A stretch of DNA of 64,000 bases from Clostridium weizhouense. Its GTDB lineage: Bacteria > Bacillota > Clostridia > Clostridiales > Clostridiaceae. Within the stretch, counting starts at the first letter, position 1, and every line of letters starts with the position of its first letter. Of the stretch, positions 8,542 to 17,377 are shown one piece after another. Both the position numbers and the translations under genes were made by a program. The notes under the pieces were generated by a model. That model did no database searches. It was not told where the DNA came from and was given only the letters and a program-made list of their open reading frames with translations. The stretch is from NCBI RefSeq assembly GCF_019431045.1, contig NZ_JAHXPT010000007.1:144967-208966 (forward strand), in the 5' to 3' direction.

Positions 8542-9381
8542 ATGACAGGACTTGTATTAGAAGGGGGAGCTTTTAGAGGGCTTTTTACAGCAGGTGCTTT
8601 AGATGCGATGATAGATATAAAATTAGAGATAAAATATATAGTTGGAGTATCAGCAGGAATCACTAATGGTTATTCATTTGCATCAAAACAAAGAGGAAGA
8701 AATTTAGAAGTTATGGAGAGATTTATAAATCATCAAAGATATGTTGGATATAAAAATATTTTAAAATGTAAATCTATAATGGATATGGATTTTGTTTTTG
8801 ATGAAATTCCTAATAAACATTGTCCATTTGATTACAAAGCATTTAATGAATTTGATGGTAAAGTATTAGCAGGAAGTTTTAATATTTTTACAGGTAAAGT
8901 TGAATATTTTGATAAAGAAAATTTAGATGAAAAAAATTTAATATTAAGAGCTACTTGTTCAATTCCATTGTTATTTCCATTTGTAAAACTAAATAAAAAT
9001 TATTATGCGGATGGTGGACTTTTAGATGCTATTCCGATAAATAAGTCTTTAAGTGATGGAAATGATAAGAATATAATAGTTCTAACAAGAAATGAAGGAT
9101 ATAGAAAAAAAGAGTCTAAAATTAATAAATTAACTTATAAATTATATAAAAATAAATATCCGCTCTTAGCAAACGTATTAAAAAATAGGCATATAGAATA
9201 TAATAATCAATTAGATGCTTGTAAAAAATTAGAGAATGATGGTAAAGCAGTAATAATACGTCCAACTATTGATATGAACATAGGGCGTTTTGAAAGAAAT
9301 AAAGTTAAGTTAAAAGAAATTTATAATAATGGATATAATGAAGTAATTAAAAATAAAGAAAAGATACTTAATTTTCTATAA
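8542..9381 (+). CDS. Patatin-like phospholipase family protein
   Basis: 279 aa, cytoplasmic by absence of a signal peptide. Patatin signatures are all present: the oxyanion loop LEGGAFRG at residues 6-13, the nucleophile elbow GVSAG with its Ser in the mid-30s to 40s, and the catalytic Asp in ADGGLLDAIP. Members are Ser-Asp dyad acyl hydrolases of phospholipids or other esters; the clostridial group matches E. coli YjjU. ATG is 9 nt after AAAGGGAG. It stands alone, flanked by AT-rich spacers, and nothing nearby names its substrate. Confidence 0.85.
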   Translation: MTGLVLEGGAFRGLFTAGALDAMIDIKLEIKYIVGVSAGITNGYSFASKQRGRNLEVMERFINHQRYVGYKNILKCKSIMDMDFVFDEIPNKHCPFDYKAFNEFDGKVLAGSFNIFTGKVEYFDKENLDEKNLILRATCSIPLLFPFVKLNKNYYADGGLLDAIPINKSLSDGNDKNIIVLTRNEGYRKKESKINKLTYKLYKNKYPLLANVLKNRHIEYNNQLDACKKLENDGKAVIIRPTIDMNIGRFERNKVKLKEIYNNGYNEVIKNKEKILNFL

Positions 9382-9386
9382 AATTT

Positions 9387-9478
9387 TATATAAGTTCATA
9401 AGTATATTAGTGAGTGAGTGTATTTATAAAATATTTTAAGATTTATACTAATCAACAAATTTTATTGGAACTTATATA
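9387..9478. repeat. 92-bp inverted-repeat element, copy 1 (copy 2 at 57119)
   Basis: Bounded by TATATAAGTTC (9387-9397) and its exact complement GAACTTATATA (9468-9478). The same 11-bp termini, in the same orientation, bound an 89-bp stretch at 57119-57207. The insides are AT-rich and only loosely alike. There is no T-run after the right arm, so it is not a simple terminator. MITE-like or a shared RNA hairpin. Confidence 0.5.
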
Positions 9479-9564
9479 TTTAACTATGTAGATAAATTTT
9501 AAATTTTATAATAAAATGTATATTTGTAGATAAAATTACATAGGAAAAAAGGAGAAATAGTTAC

Positions 9565-10761
9565 TTGAATAAAAAAGATTATGATAATAAAGAACAACAT
9601 GAAAATATAACAGATGAATCAGTAGATTTATATGAAAATATGGTTGAAGATTTATTTGAAAAATATGCTAGTAAGATGGATAGAATGTTTGCTAAAGGCG
9701 TATATTCTTTTAATATAGAAGAGCAATTAAATTCTTTATCTAAAGATTCAATATATAGTGTAGCTAGAAATATTGGAATGAGTAAGATATCAACGTTGAA
9801 TAAAGATAAGCTTATTGAAAGAGTTCTTACAGAGTATAAGCCATTAATAGAACGACAATTTAATTTTTTTGAAGAAGAAAGATATGAGATTTTAAAAAGT
9901 TATGTTAATAATGGTGGAATGAAAATTTTTGATCAAATTAATGAATCTGAATTAGGTAAAACTGCTTATTTTATGCAACAAGGATTAATATTCCCATCGT
10001 TAAAGGATGAAAAAGCAGTATTTTTAATGCCAAAAGTAGTTCAAAAATTAGTAATGCAAATGGATACTCCACAATATAAAGATAGAATAAGATTAAACGG
10101 AGAAATATTAAATCTTTATAGAGGTATGAATAAAGCATATGGTGTTATAGAATCTAAATGCATACAAGAGTTAATAAATAAATATTGTATGCATTTAGAT
10201 GGGTTTGAAATAGAAAATATAATAAGAGAAGGTCAATATTTTTATAAAGAATATAGAGAAGAAAAGTCATTTTTTGTAAATAATAATATAGAAAATTGGT
10301 TAGATTTAGTTGATGATATAAAGAAAAATAATAATGATTTAGATTATGCTACAATTAAAAAAGATGAATTAATATCTTGTATTGATGAAAAATGGTTATA
10401 TACAACTAAGTTTGGAAAAACATTTTTCAAAGAATTTACAGATACATTTGAAATTAATAAAGATATGACAATACAAATAATGAATGATTTATCATTTGAT
10501 ATTCAAGATAATGAACCAAATGAAGCTATAAAAGGTTTATTAGATTTAATAAATTCAGATAATAATAATCTTAAAAATTATATAGAAGTTATAACTAATA
10601 AGTTTATTAATAATATTAGACTATGGAGATATAAAGGTGCTACTATCAATGAGATAAATGGTAAAAATAATACAGTAAAATCTGAAAAAACTGTAGGAAG
10701 AAATGATCCATGTATATGTGGCAGTGGTAAGAAATATAAAAAGTGCTGTGGAAAAATATAA
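9565..10761 (+). CDS. SEC-C metal-binding motif protein
   Basis: 398 aa. The C-terminus carries a clear SEC-C zinc motif (GRNDPCICGSGKKYKKCC), as in the SecA tail and many small adaptor proteins, where it binds Zn2+ and often ribosomes or partner proteins. Residues about 55-90 (LSKDSIYSVARNIGMSKIS, then NKDKLIERVL) resemble a Rho N-terminal/SAP-like helical module. The middle 270 residues are charged and helical with no motif I can name. Start is TTG at 9565, 10 nt after GGAG; no ATG fits as well. A strong terminator follows, so it is monocistronic. Function unknown. Confidence 0.8.
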   Translation: MNKKDYDNKEQHENITDESVDLYENMVEDLFEKYASKMDRMFAKGVYSFNIEEQLNSLSKDSIYSVARNIGMSKISTLNKDKLIERVLTEYKPLIERQFNFFEEERYEILKSYVNNGGMKIFDQINESELGKTAYFMQQGLIFPSLKDEKAVFLMPKVVQKLVMQMDTPQYKDRIRLNGEILNLYRGMNKAYGVIESKCIQELINKYCMHLDGFEIENIIREGQYFYKEYREEKSFFVNNNIENWLDLVDDIKKNNNDLDYATIKKDELISCIDEKWLYTTKFGKTFFKEFTDTFEINKDMTIQIMNDLSFDIQDNEPNEAIKGLLDLINSDNNNLKNYIEVITNKFINNIRLWRYKGATINEINGKNNTVKSEKTVGRNDPCICGSGKKYKKCCGKI

Positions 10762-10784
10762 AAAGTTAAATAAATAAGAAATAT

Positions 10785-10830
10785 AAGCTATATAAAAAAT
10801 TTTAAAAAAATTTTTTATATAGCTTTATTA
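10785..10830 (+). terminator. Intrinsic terminator after the SEC-C gene
   Basis: A perfect 18-bp stem (10785-10802 with 10808-10825) with a short A-rich loop. The A-rich left arm and T-rich right arm could act in both directions. Confidence 0.85.
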
Positions 10831-10905
10831 GTAGAGTTGTTTTTTCACAAATGTTAATATTTAAACATATATTGAATTAATATCATTACATGGAGTTGAA
10901 AACGC

Positions 10906-11973
10906 GTGATATACGGGCTGATTTTAGCTGGAGGTAAAGGCAGTAGATTATATCCTCTCTCAAGAGCCAATCAACCAAAACAATTTTTAAAAGTTATTAA
11001 TGAAAAAAGCTTTTTAGTAAATACAGTAGATAGAATAAAGTCTTTAATAGATAAAGAAAATATTTATGTTGTAACTAATAAGGATTATAAAGATAAAATA
11101 AAAGAAGAAATTAAGGAAATAAATGAAGAAAATATTTTTATAGAACCAGAGAATAAAGAAACTGCTACATGTATAGGTCTTTCAGCTGTTAAATTATTAA
11201 AACAAGATGCAGATGCAGTTATGGTAGTTTTACCATCTGACCATTATATTCAAGGAGAAAAAGAATATATTGATACTTTATCTCAAGCAGTTGATATGGC
11301 GAATAAGAGGCGATGTATAGTAACTTTAGGCATAGAACCAACACGTCCAGAAACAGGGTATGGATATATAGAAATGGGCGATAGGACTAGTGGTAATATA
11401 TCCACTTATAAAATAGCTAGATTTACAGAAAAGCCTAATTTAGAAGTAGCTAAAGATTTTATATTAAAAGGCACTTATTTATGGAATTCTGGAATGTTTA
11501 TTTTTAGAGCTGATGTAATACTAAGAGAAATAGAAAAATATCTTCCTAAAATGCATAAATCATTAATGGAAATATATAAACATGTAGGAGAAGATGATGA
11601 AGAAGTAGTAATAAAACAAGAATATAGTCTTATTGATGGAATCTCTATAGATTTTGGAGTTATGCAAAGGACAAGAAAAGCATATGTGATAAAATGTGAT
11701 TTTAATTGGGATGATATAGGGAGTTTTAATGCTTTAAGTAGATTTTTGGGAAAAAATAGAAATAATAGTATATCTCAAAATGTTTATATAGAAGATTGTG
11801 AAAATTGTTCTATATTTGGAGATAAAAATTTAATAATAGGTTTTGGAGTCAAAGATTTAGTAATAGTAGATGCTGGAGATGTAATATTAGTTATGGATAA
11901 AAATAAAGATCAAGAAATAAAACATTTATTAAATAAATTAGGAAAAGAAGTTAAATATATTAATTTTTTGTAA
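10906..11973 (+). CDS. manC: Mannose-1-phosphate guanylyltransferase (GDP)
   Basis: 355-aa nucleotidyltransferase: mannose-1-P + GTP to GDP-mannose + PPi. The activation motif LILAGGKGSRLYPLS with K in QPKQFL is at residues 4-25; FTEKP and WNSGMFIF follow. The length fits the monofunctional type without the C-terminal isomerase domain of the bifunctional ManC/AlgA. Start GTG 10906 lies 10 nt after GGAG, and the activation motif begins within a few residues, so no longer N-terminus is needed. It is monocistronic, with terminators on both sides and no polysaccharide genes nearby. GDP-mannose would serve surface glycans or glycosylation elsewhere in the genome. Confidence 0.88.
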   Translation: MIYGLILAGGKGSRLYPLSRANQPKQFLKVINEKSFLVNTVDRIKSLIDKENIYVVTNKDYKDKIKEEIKEINEENIFIEPENKETATCIGLSAVKLLKQDADAVMVVLPSDHYIQGEKEYIDTLSQAVDMANKRRCIVTLGIEPTRPETGYGYIEMGDRTSGNISTYKIARFTEKPNLEVAKDFILKGTYLWNSGMFIFRADVILREIEKYLPKMHKSLMEIYKHVGEDDEEVVIKQEYSLIDGISIDFGVMQRTRKAYVIKCDFNWDDIGSFNALSRFLGKNRNNSISQNVYIEDCENCSIFGDKNLIIGFGVKDLVIVDAGDVILVMDKNKDQEIKHLLNKLGKEVKYINFL

Positions 11974-11990
11974 AAACAGAAAATGATTAT

Positions 11991-12027
11991 AAAAGTATAA
12001 GTTTTTAAATTAAAACTTATACTTTTT
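11991..12027 (+). terminator. Intrinsic terminator after manC
   Basis: An inverted repeat AAAAGTATAAGTTTT with its complement (11991-12005, 12012-12026) and a T-run. Confidence 0.85.
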
Positions 12028-12077
12028 ACGTTCATTTCTAAATTATTTTGTAAAACAATAATTAAAATATATTATTA

Positions 12078-12111
12078 TTAATATATTGGATTAATATATT
12101 GGATTAATATA
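12078..12111. repeat. 13-bp tandem repeat before the phospholipase C-like gene
   Basis: TTAATATATTGGA occurs twice head to tail (12078-12090, 12091-12103), then 8 bases of a third copy. It lies in a 234-bp AT-rich spacer (12028-12261) that otherwise shows no gene. Confidence 0.6.
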
Positions 12112-12261
12112 GAAGAAAATGATAGAAAAAACCATTGTAAAAATATTAATATAATATTATTATAAGAATAATTAAAAATATATTAATAGTATTCTTAGGT
12201 TTGTTTATTAATATAATTTATTGGGTATTGAAAAAATTTATTTAGAGGATGTGGTATTAGG

Positions 12262-12846
12262 TTGATGATTAATACACATAAAATCATTGGACAAAACATT
12301 TTAACTTATGCCAATAGTAAAAGTGTTTATTTAATTAATGATTATAGGTTTATATGGGGGAATATAAAGCCAGATTGTGCATCAAAATATAAGTTAATGA
12401 AACATTATTTTGATGAAAGTATTGATATAATGGTTGATAAGATAATAAACTTAGCGTCATTATCTTTAGCGGATATTTATTATAAAATTTCTATTGGAAA
12501 GTTTAGTGAAGAACTTGGAGTAATATGTCATTTTTTATGTGATTATTTTTGTGCTCCTCATTATTATAGATGGGAATTTAAAAATACTACTCAAGTTAAA
12601 AACCATATGATATATGAAAAAGATTTAGCTAAGATAGCTAAAGAATTTAAACCGACTGGTATAATAACTTCAAATGTTAATGTAGATAATGTTAAACAAT
12701 TTATTCTAGATTTACAAAGCCAATATAAAGGATCTTTAGATTATAAAAATGACTTAACTTATTCATATTATGTTTGTGACAGTATAGTAAATATGATTTT
12801 AAATAATATACTTTTTAATGAAAGTACTTCAGGAAGAGTTGTATAG
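12262..12846 (+). CDS. Zinc-dependent phospholipase C family protein
   Basis: 194 aa of the Zn-dependent phospholipase C / S1-P1 fold. Metal-ligand pattern visible in order: THKIIGQ near the N-terminus, GNIKPD, CHFLCDYFCAPHY (H-x3-D, then H) and HMIYEKDL (H-x3-E). Unlike secreted alpha-toxin-type enzymes it has no signal peptide or C2 domain, so this is the short intracellular group common in clostridia, of unknown substrate. The start is uncertain: TTG 12262 or ATG 12265, both weakly served by AGAGG at 12244. Monocistronic, with a terminator after it. Confidence 0.75.
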   Translation: MMINTHKIIGQNILTYANSKSVYLINDYRFIWGNIKPDCASKYKLMKHYFDESIDIMVDKIINLASLSLADIYYKISIGKFSEELGVICHFLCDYFCAPHYYRWEFKNTTQVKNHMIYEKDLAKIAKEFKPTGIITSNVNVDNVKQFILDLQSQYKGSLDYKNDLTYSYYVCDSIVNMILNNILFNESTSGRVV

Positions 12847-12868
12847 AATTTTTAATAAAGCCATAAAC

Positions 12869-12909
12869 AATAGACTATTGTATTTGTTTGCAATAGTCTA
12901 TTTAGTTTT
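12869..12909 (+). terminator. Intrinsic terminator after the phospholipase C-like gene
   Basis: Stem AATAGACTATTG (12869-12880) pairs exactly with 12891-12902, and a T-rich tail follows. Confidence 0.8.
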
Positions 12910-12941
12910 AACTAAATAAAGAAAAAATAAATTATTTTTAG

Positions 12942-12970
12942 TTGCAAAAGTGTACTAAAATACATATAAT
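12942..12970 (+). promoter_or_regulatory. SigA promoter of the metal-efflux operon
   Basis: -35 TTGCAA (12942-12947), a 17-bp spacer and -10 TATAAT (12965-12970). Transcript start expected near 12977, at the edge of the operator repeat. Confidence 0.75.
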
Positions 12971-12976
12971 ATAATT

Positions 12977-13008
12977 AAACATATGAACAATAAAACATAT
13001 GAACATAT
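12977..13008 (+). promoter_or_regulatory. Candidate ArsR/CadC operator
   Basis: AAACATATGAACA occurs twice, 16 bp apart (12977-12989 and 12993-13005). The second copy forms the palindrome ATATG-AA-CATAT (12997-13008). It lies between promoter and gene start, as expected for autorepression by the metal sensor encoded next. Confidence 0.5.
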
Positions 13009-13024
13009 TTTGGAGGAAGTAATT

Positions 13025-13390
13025 ATGAAAAAAAATGAAATTGAAATAGAAAATTGCAATTGTAATATTATACATGAAGAAACGGTAAATAAGGTTAAAG
13101 ATTTATTACCTAAAGAAGAAACATTATATGATCTAGCTGAATTATTTAAAGTTTTTGGAGATTCTACAAGAATTAAAATAATATGTGCTTTATTTGAATC
13201 GGAAATGTGCGTTTGTGATATGGCTGCACTTTTAGGAATGACTCAATCAGCAATATCTCATCAATTAAGAACTCTTAAATCTGCTAGATTAGTTAAATTC
13301 AGAAGAGATGGTAAGGTGATTTACTATTCATTAGATGATGAACATATAAAACACATATTCGATGAAGGATTTAAACATATTATTGAATAG
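13025..13390 (+). CDS. ArsR/SmtB-family metal-sensing repressor (CadC-like)
   Basis: 121-aa winged-helix repressor. The DNA-recognition part is DMAALLGMTQSAISHQLRTL, with the wing FRRDGKVIYYSL. Metal ligands of the CadC alpha3N type are present: C11 and C13 near the N-terminus and the CVC pair just before the recognition helices. This set favours soft ions such as Cd, Pb or Zn. I start at ATG 13025, 8 nt after GGAGG (13012-13016); an in-frame ATG at 12983 lacks a ribosome site and lies in the operator. It is followed within 13 nt by the P-type ATPase it is inferred to control. Confidence 0.88.
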   Translation: MKKNEIEIENCNCNIIHEETVNKVKDLLPKEETLYDLAELFKVFGDSTRIKIICALFESEMCVCDMAALLGMTQSAISHQLRTLKSARLVKFRRDGKVIYYSLDDEHIKHIFDEGFKHIIE

Positions 13391-13403
13391 GAGATGATAG
13401 AGA

Positions 13404-15596
13404 ATGGCAAATGACATTAAATTATTGTTAAAAGGTTTAAATTGTGCTAATTGTGCTGTTAAAATTGAAAAAAGAATAAATAATTTAGAAGAAGTAAGTG
13501 AAGCTAATATGAATTTTTCACTTGGAATAATTACAATACAACCAATTAAAGAATCAGAGTCAGAAAAAATTATAAATAAAGTTAAAAATATAGTTAAAGA
13601 ATTAGAACCAGGTGTTATTGTTAGTAAATATAGGAGAGATGGCAATAATTTAAAGAGATATAATGTTAAGTTTAAAGAAAATAATACCCATTTAAATAAA
13701 ATTGATAGTAGTAAAAACTTAAAGAAATCTAAATCATTAGCTACTAATAAATTTATAAAATTTTTTAATCAAGAAAATATGATGTCTATTATAGGAATAA
13801 TACTATATATTATAGCAATGATATTTAGAGAAGATACCTATTTAAATATAAGTGTGTTTATTTTAAGTTATGTTTTAATAGGAGGAAATGTACTGAAAAT
13901 TGCTTTTAAAAATATTTTAAGAGGAGAAGTCTTTGATGAAAATTTTTTAATGAGTATAGCAACATTAGGAGCATTAGCTATAGGTGAATATCCTGAAGCA
14001 GTTGGAGTTATGATATTTTATAAAATAGGAGAGTTACTGCAAGGATATGCTGTAAATAAATCTAGAAAATCAATTACTTCTCTAATGAATATTAGGCCAG
14101 AATATGCTAATGTTCTAACTAAAAATGGAGAACGTACAGTATCACCTAAACAAGTTAAGGTGGGAGATTTAATTATAGTTAAACCAGGGGAGAGAATTCC
14201 TCTTGATGGGATAATAGTAGAGGGAGAAGGTCTTATAGATACTTCAGCATTAACAGGAGAATCAATTCCTAGGGAAGTTTATAAAAATGATGATATTTTA
14301 TCAGGAAGTATTAATTTAAATTCAGTGATAAAAATTAAGGTTACAAAAAACTTTGGAGAATCCACTATTTCTAAAATTTTGGACATGGTTGAAAATGCAA
14401 GTAATAAAAAAGCACCTACTGAACAATTTATTACTAAGTTTTCAAAAAAATATACTCCAATAGTTGTATTTTTAGCTATATCAGTAGCGATAATTCCACC
14501 AATCATAATTTCAGAAGCAGAATTTTCAAACTGGCTTTATAGAGCATTAATATTTTTAGTTATATCTTGTCCATGTGCATTGGTTATATCAGTTCCTTTA
14601 GGTTTATTTGCAGGAATTGGTGGAGCATCAAAAAAAGGAATTTTAGTTAAGGGTGGAAATTATCTTGAAGCTTTAAAAAATACAGATACTGTTGTATTTG
14701 ATAAAACAGGAACTTTAACTAAGGGAATATTTGAGGTTACTGAAGTTAATGCAGTAGATATTAATAAGGAAGAATTATTAAAATTTGCAGCTTTAGCAGA
14801 AAGTTTTTCTAATCACCCAATAGCACAATCAATAGTTAGAGCGTATAATGGTAATTTTGACAAAAATGATGTAAATAATTATGAAGAATTATCAGGTCAT
14901 GGCGTTAAAGCTATAATTAAAGGGAAAGAAGTCGTATTTGGAAACTTTAAGTTAATGCAGGATATAGGAATTAAATGTGAAAGAGAAAATAAATTAGGAA
15001 CAGTTATTTATGCTTCAATTGATGGAGAATATAAAGGGAATTTACTGATTACAGATCAAATAAAAGAAACTTCAAAAGAAGCTATTAAAAAACTAAAAAG
15101 CTTAGGTATAAGAAAAATAGTTATGTTAAGTGGAGATAATAAAAAGGTAGCAGAAAAAGTTTCTAAAGATTTAGGTATAGATGAATTTGAAAGTGAACTT
15201 TTACCAGTAGATAAAGTTTTGAAGGTAGAAAAATTAATTTCAAATAAGAAATCAAATGGTAAAGTGATTTTTGTAGGAGATGGAATTAATGATGCACCTG
15301 TACTTGCAAGAGCTGATATAGGTATAGCAATGGGGGGGATAGGATCTGATGCTGCAATAGAAGCTGCTGACGTTATTTTAATGAAAGATGATCCATTATC
15401 TTTAGTACAGGCTATAAAAGTAGGAAAAAAAACCAATTCAATATTATGGCAAAATATAATATTTTCACTTCTTGTTAAAATTTTTGTATTAGTTCTTGGA
15501 GCATTAGGTATGGCTAATATGTGGGAAGCTGTTTTTGCAGATGTTGGTGTTACATTAATAGCTGTATTAAATTCTATGAGAGCATTAAAAGCATAA
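13404..15596 (+). CDS. cadA: Heavy-metal translocating P1B-type ATPase (Cd/Zn/Pb exporter)
   Basis: 730-aa membrane pump exporting divalent soft metals. The N-terminal HMA domain has GLNCANC at about residues 11-17. The transmembrane metal site is SCPCALVIS; the phosphorylation loop is DKTGTLT; then the SNHPIA histidine-proline motif and GDGINDAP of the P-domain. The CPC motif plus an ArsR/CadC partner points to Cd/Zn/Pb rather than Cu. A Lys/Asn-rich linker of about 45 residues follows the HMA domain. Its ribosome site overlaps the stop codon of the repressor, so the two are one transcript; a hairpin closes the operon. Confidence 0.9.
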   Translation: MANDIKLLLKGLNCANCAVKIEKRINNLEEVSEANMNFSLGIITIQPIKESESEKIINKVKNIVKELEPGVIVSKYRRDGNNLKRYNVKFKENNTHLNKIDSSKNLKKSKSLATNKFIKFFNQENMMSIIGIILYIIAMIFREDTYLNISVFILSYVLIGGNVLKIAFKNILRGEVFDENFLMSIATLGALAIGEYPEAVGVMIFYKIGELLQGYAVNKSRKSITSLMNIRPEYANVLTKNGERTVSPKQVKVGDLIIVKPGERIPLDGIIVEGEGLIDTSALTGESIPREVYKNDDILSGSINLNSVIKIKVTKNFGESTISKILDMVENASNKKAPTEQFITKFSKKYTPIVVFLAISVAIIPPIIISEAEFSNWLYRALIFLVISCPCALVISVPLGLFAGIGGASKKGILVKGGNYLEALKNTDTVVFDKTGTLTKGIFEVTEVNAVDINKEELLKFAALAESFSNHPIAQSIVRAYNGNFDKNDVNNYEELSGHGVKAIIKGKEVVFGNFKLMQDIGIKCERENKLGTVIYASIDGEYKGNLLITDQIKETSKEAIKKLKSLGIRKIVMLSGDNKKVAEKVSKDLGIDEFESELLPVDKVLKVEKLISNKKSNGKVIFVGDGINDAPVLARADIGIAMGGIGSDAAIEAADVILMKDDPLSLVQAIKVGKKTNSILWQNIIFSLLVKIFVLVLGALGMANMWEAVFADVGVTLIAVLNSMRALKA

Positions 15597-15609
15597 ATAA
15601 TTTAATTAT

Positions 15610-15655
15610 TAAAAGGGCAATTTAATATAAAATATTAGATTGCCCTTTTAAAATT
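15610..15655 (+). terminator. Terminator after cadA
   Basis: Stem TAAAAGGGCAAT (15610-15621) pairs with 15639-15650. The following sequence is T/A-rich rather than a pure T-run. Confidence 0.65.
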
Positions 15656-15688
15656 AAATTAAAAATAATTTAAAAACAAATTATATAG

Positions 15689-15717
15689 TTGACAATAAAA
15701 ATTAAGAAAAGTATACT
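15689..15717 (+). promoter_or_regulatory. SigA promoter of mntP
   Basis: Consensus -35 TTGACA (15689-15694), a 17-bp spacer and -10 TATACT (15712-15717). I see no yybP-ykoY manganese riboswitch in the 86 bases between it and the gene. Confidence 0.75.
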
Positions 15718-15802
15718 GAGATTTCAAAAAAATATATATTACATGAGATAAAACTAGAAAAAATCAAGTTTTTATATTATGATAAACTATGGAGGAAAGT
15801 AA

Positions 15803-16369
15803 ATGCCAATTTTATTAATTATATTTATAGCAATAGGTTTAGCTATGGATGCTTTTGCTATATCTCTTACTACAGGTCTTAAAGTTTCTGAAAATGAAAA
15901 GAAAAAAATTGCATTAAAAGCTGGTATATATTTTGGTGGTTTCCAAGCACTTATGCCTTTAATTGGGTGGAGTTTAGGATATGGATTTAATCAATATATA
16001 CAAGAATTGGATCATTGGATTGCATTTATTTTGTTAAGTATTGTAGGTGGAAAGATGATTTATGAGTCGTTATTTGGAGATGAAGATGAGGAAAATATTG
16101 ATATAAATTCTAATAAACGATTTTTAATATTAGCAATTGCAACAAGTATAGACGCTTTAGCAGTTGGAGTAAGTTTTGCTTTTTTAAATGTCAATATATT
16201 AACAGCTGCCTTTATTATAGGTATAATTACATTTATTATTAGTTTAATAGCTGTATATGTTGGAAAAATAGTTGGAAATTTACTTAGAAATAAGGCAGAA
16301 ATAGTTGGAGGAATAATTTTAATTTTAATAGGATTCCAAATTTTAGCTGAACATTTAAAATTATTTTAG
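15803..16369 (+). CDS. mntP: Putative manganese efflux pump MntP
   Basis: 188-aa inner-membrane protein with six predicted helices in two similar halves. Each half opens with the family pattern Asp-Ala-x-Ala-(I/V)-(S/G): [12 protein letters not shown] near residue 12 and [13 protein letters not shown] near residue 115. Typical MntP length. The acidic linker DEDEENID separates the halves. Family role: Mn2+ export. It sits beside another metal exporter but has its own promoter. The gap after it (16370-16505) is purine-rich with no clear terminator, so some read-through into rex is possible. Confidence 0.88.
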   Translation: MPILLIIFIAIGLAMDAFAISLTTGLKVSENEKKKIALKAGIYFGGFQALMPLIGWSLGYGFNQYIQELDHWIAFILLSIVGGKMIYESLFGDEDEENIDINSNKRFLILAIATSIDALAVGVSFAFLNVNILTAAFIIGIITFIISLIAVYVGKIVGNLLRNKAEIVGGIILILIGFQILAEHLKLF

Positions 16370-16505
16370 TTATCATTGAAAAAAGAAAAAAGAAAAAAAG
16401 AAAAAGAATATATACAATAAATTATTAAGATTGTGAAAAAATAGATTAAATATTTAAAAATATAGATAATATTGAAATAGATAATATTAAATAAGGAGAA
16501 AGTGT

Positions 16506-17135
16506 ATGGAAAAGAATAAGAATATATCTATGGCAGTAATTAAGAGATTGCCTAAATATCATAGGTATCTCAATGAACTTATGAAAAATGATGTAGATCG
16601 AATTTCTTCAAAAGAACTAGGACAAAAAATAGGTTTTACAGCATCACAGATAAGACAAGACTTAAATTGTTTTGGAGATTTTGGCCAACAAGGGTATGGA
16701 TATAATGTTAGAGATTTGTATACTCAAATAAATTCTATATTAGGATTAGATAAAGAGTATAATGCTGTATTAATTGGAGCAGGAAATATTGGGCAAGCGA
16801 TTGCGAATTATAGTAGATTCGATAAATTAGGAATTATGATTACAGCAATTTTTGATGCAAACCCTAAGTTGATAGGAATGAAAATTAGAGATATTGAGAT
16901 TAGAGATATTGACGAGTTAGGAAAATTTTTAAATTGTCAATCTATAGATATTGGGGTTATATGTGTACCTAAAAAAAGTGCTCAAAAAGTATCAGATGAA
17001 TTAGTTAGAGGTGGAATTAGAGGGATTTGGAATTTTGCACCAATAGATTTACAAGTGCCTGATGATGTTAAAGTAGAAAATGTTCATTTGAGTGAAAGTG
17101 TATCTACACTAATTTATCAATTACATCAACAATAA
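16506..17135 (+). CDS. rex: Redox-sensing transcriptional repressor Rex
   Basis: 209-aa cytoplasmic NADH/NAD+ sensor. The N-terminal winged helix includes KRLPKYHRYL and GFTASQIRQDL. The Rossmann domain starts at about residue 85 with VLIGAGNIGQAIANY, and a C-terminal swapped helix follows. High NADH releases Rex from TTGTTAA-type operators. Two such operators lie downstream before crt and another candidate lies before the lactate operon. rex next to crt-bcd-etf-hbd is the standard clostridial order. Start ATG follows AAGGAG. Confidence 0.95.
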   Translation: MEKNKNISMAVIKRLPKYHRYLNELMKNDVDRISSKELGQKIGFTASQIRQDLNCFGDFGQQGYGYNVRDLYTQINSILGLDKEYNAVLIGAGNIGQAIANYSRFDKLGIMITAIFDANPKLIGMKIRDIEIRDIDELGKFLNCQSIDIGVICVPKKSAQKVSDELVRGGIRGIWNFAPIDLQVPDDVKVENVHLSESVSTLIYQLHQQ

Positions 17136-17208
17136 TTAATTAGATAATTACGTGAAATAAGGATAATTAGAATAAAATTAGTATGAATTATGCGAACATT
17201 ATAAAAAA

Positions 17209-17223
17209 TCTGTTAATAACAGA
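17209..17223. promoter_or_regulatory. 15-bp perfect palindrome after rex
   Basis: TCTGTTAATAACAGA is symmetric about its central A. It contains TGTTA and TAACA half-sites like Rex operators but with shorter spacing. No T-run follows, so it is not a terminator. Possibly a degenerate third Rex contact. Confidence 0.3.
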
Positions 17224-17310
17224 ATATCTTATTGCAAATAATATATTTAAGTATTATAATTTAAATTAAGGTTGGGTTGGATATATTTTGATTATTTTTT
17301 TTGTGATGAA

Positions 17311-17328
17311 TTGTTAATATTATAACAA
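17311..17328 (+). promoter_or_regulatory. Rex operator 1 of the crt operon
   Basis: TTGTTAATATTATAACAA matches the clostridial Rex consensus TTGTTAA-N4-TTAACAA with one mismatch. It is repeated exactly 67 bp downstream. Confidence 0.8.
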
Positions 17329-17377
17329 TAATTAGCAGACTAAAATAAATGTACAAAAATTTTATTTTTAAAAAGAT

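Noticed and set aside
15660..15802. yybP-ykoY manganese riboswitch before mntP
   Set aside because: The region shows only a promoter and AT-rich leader; the conserved core and loop sequences are not visible.
16370..16505. Terminator between mntP and rex
   Set aside because: Only a purine-rich AAAGAAAAAAG stretch is present; no stem can be drawn.
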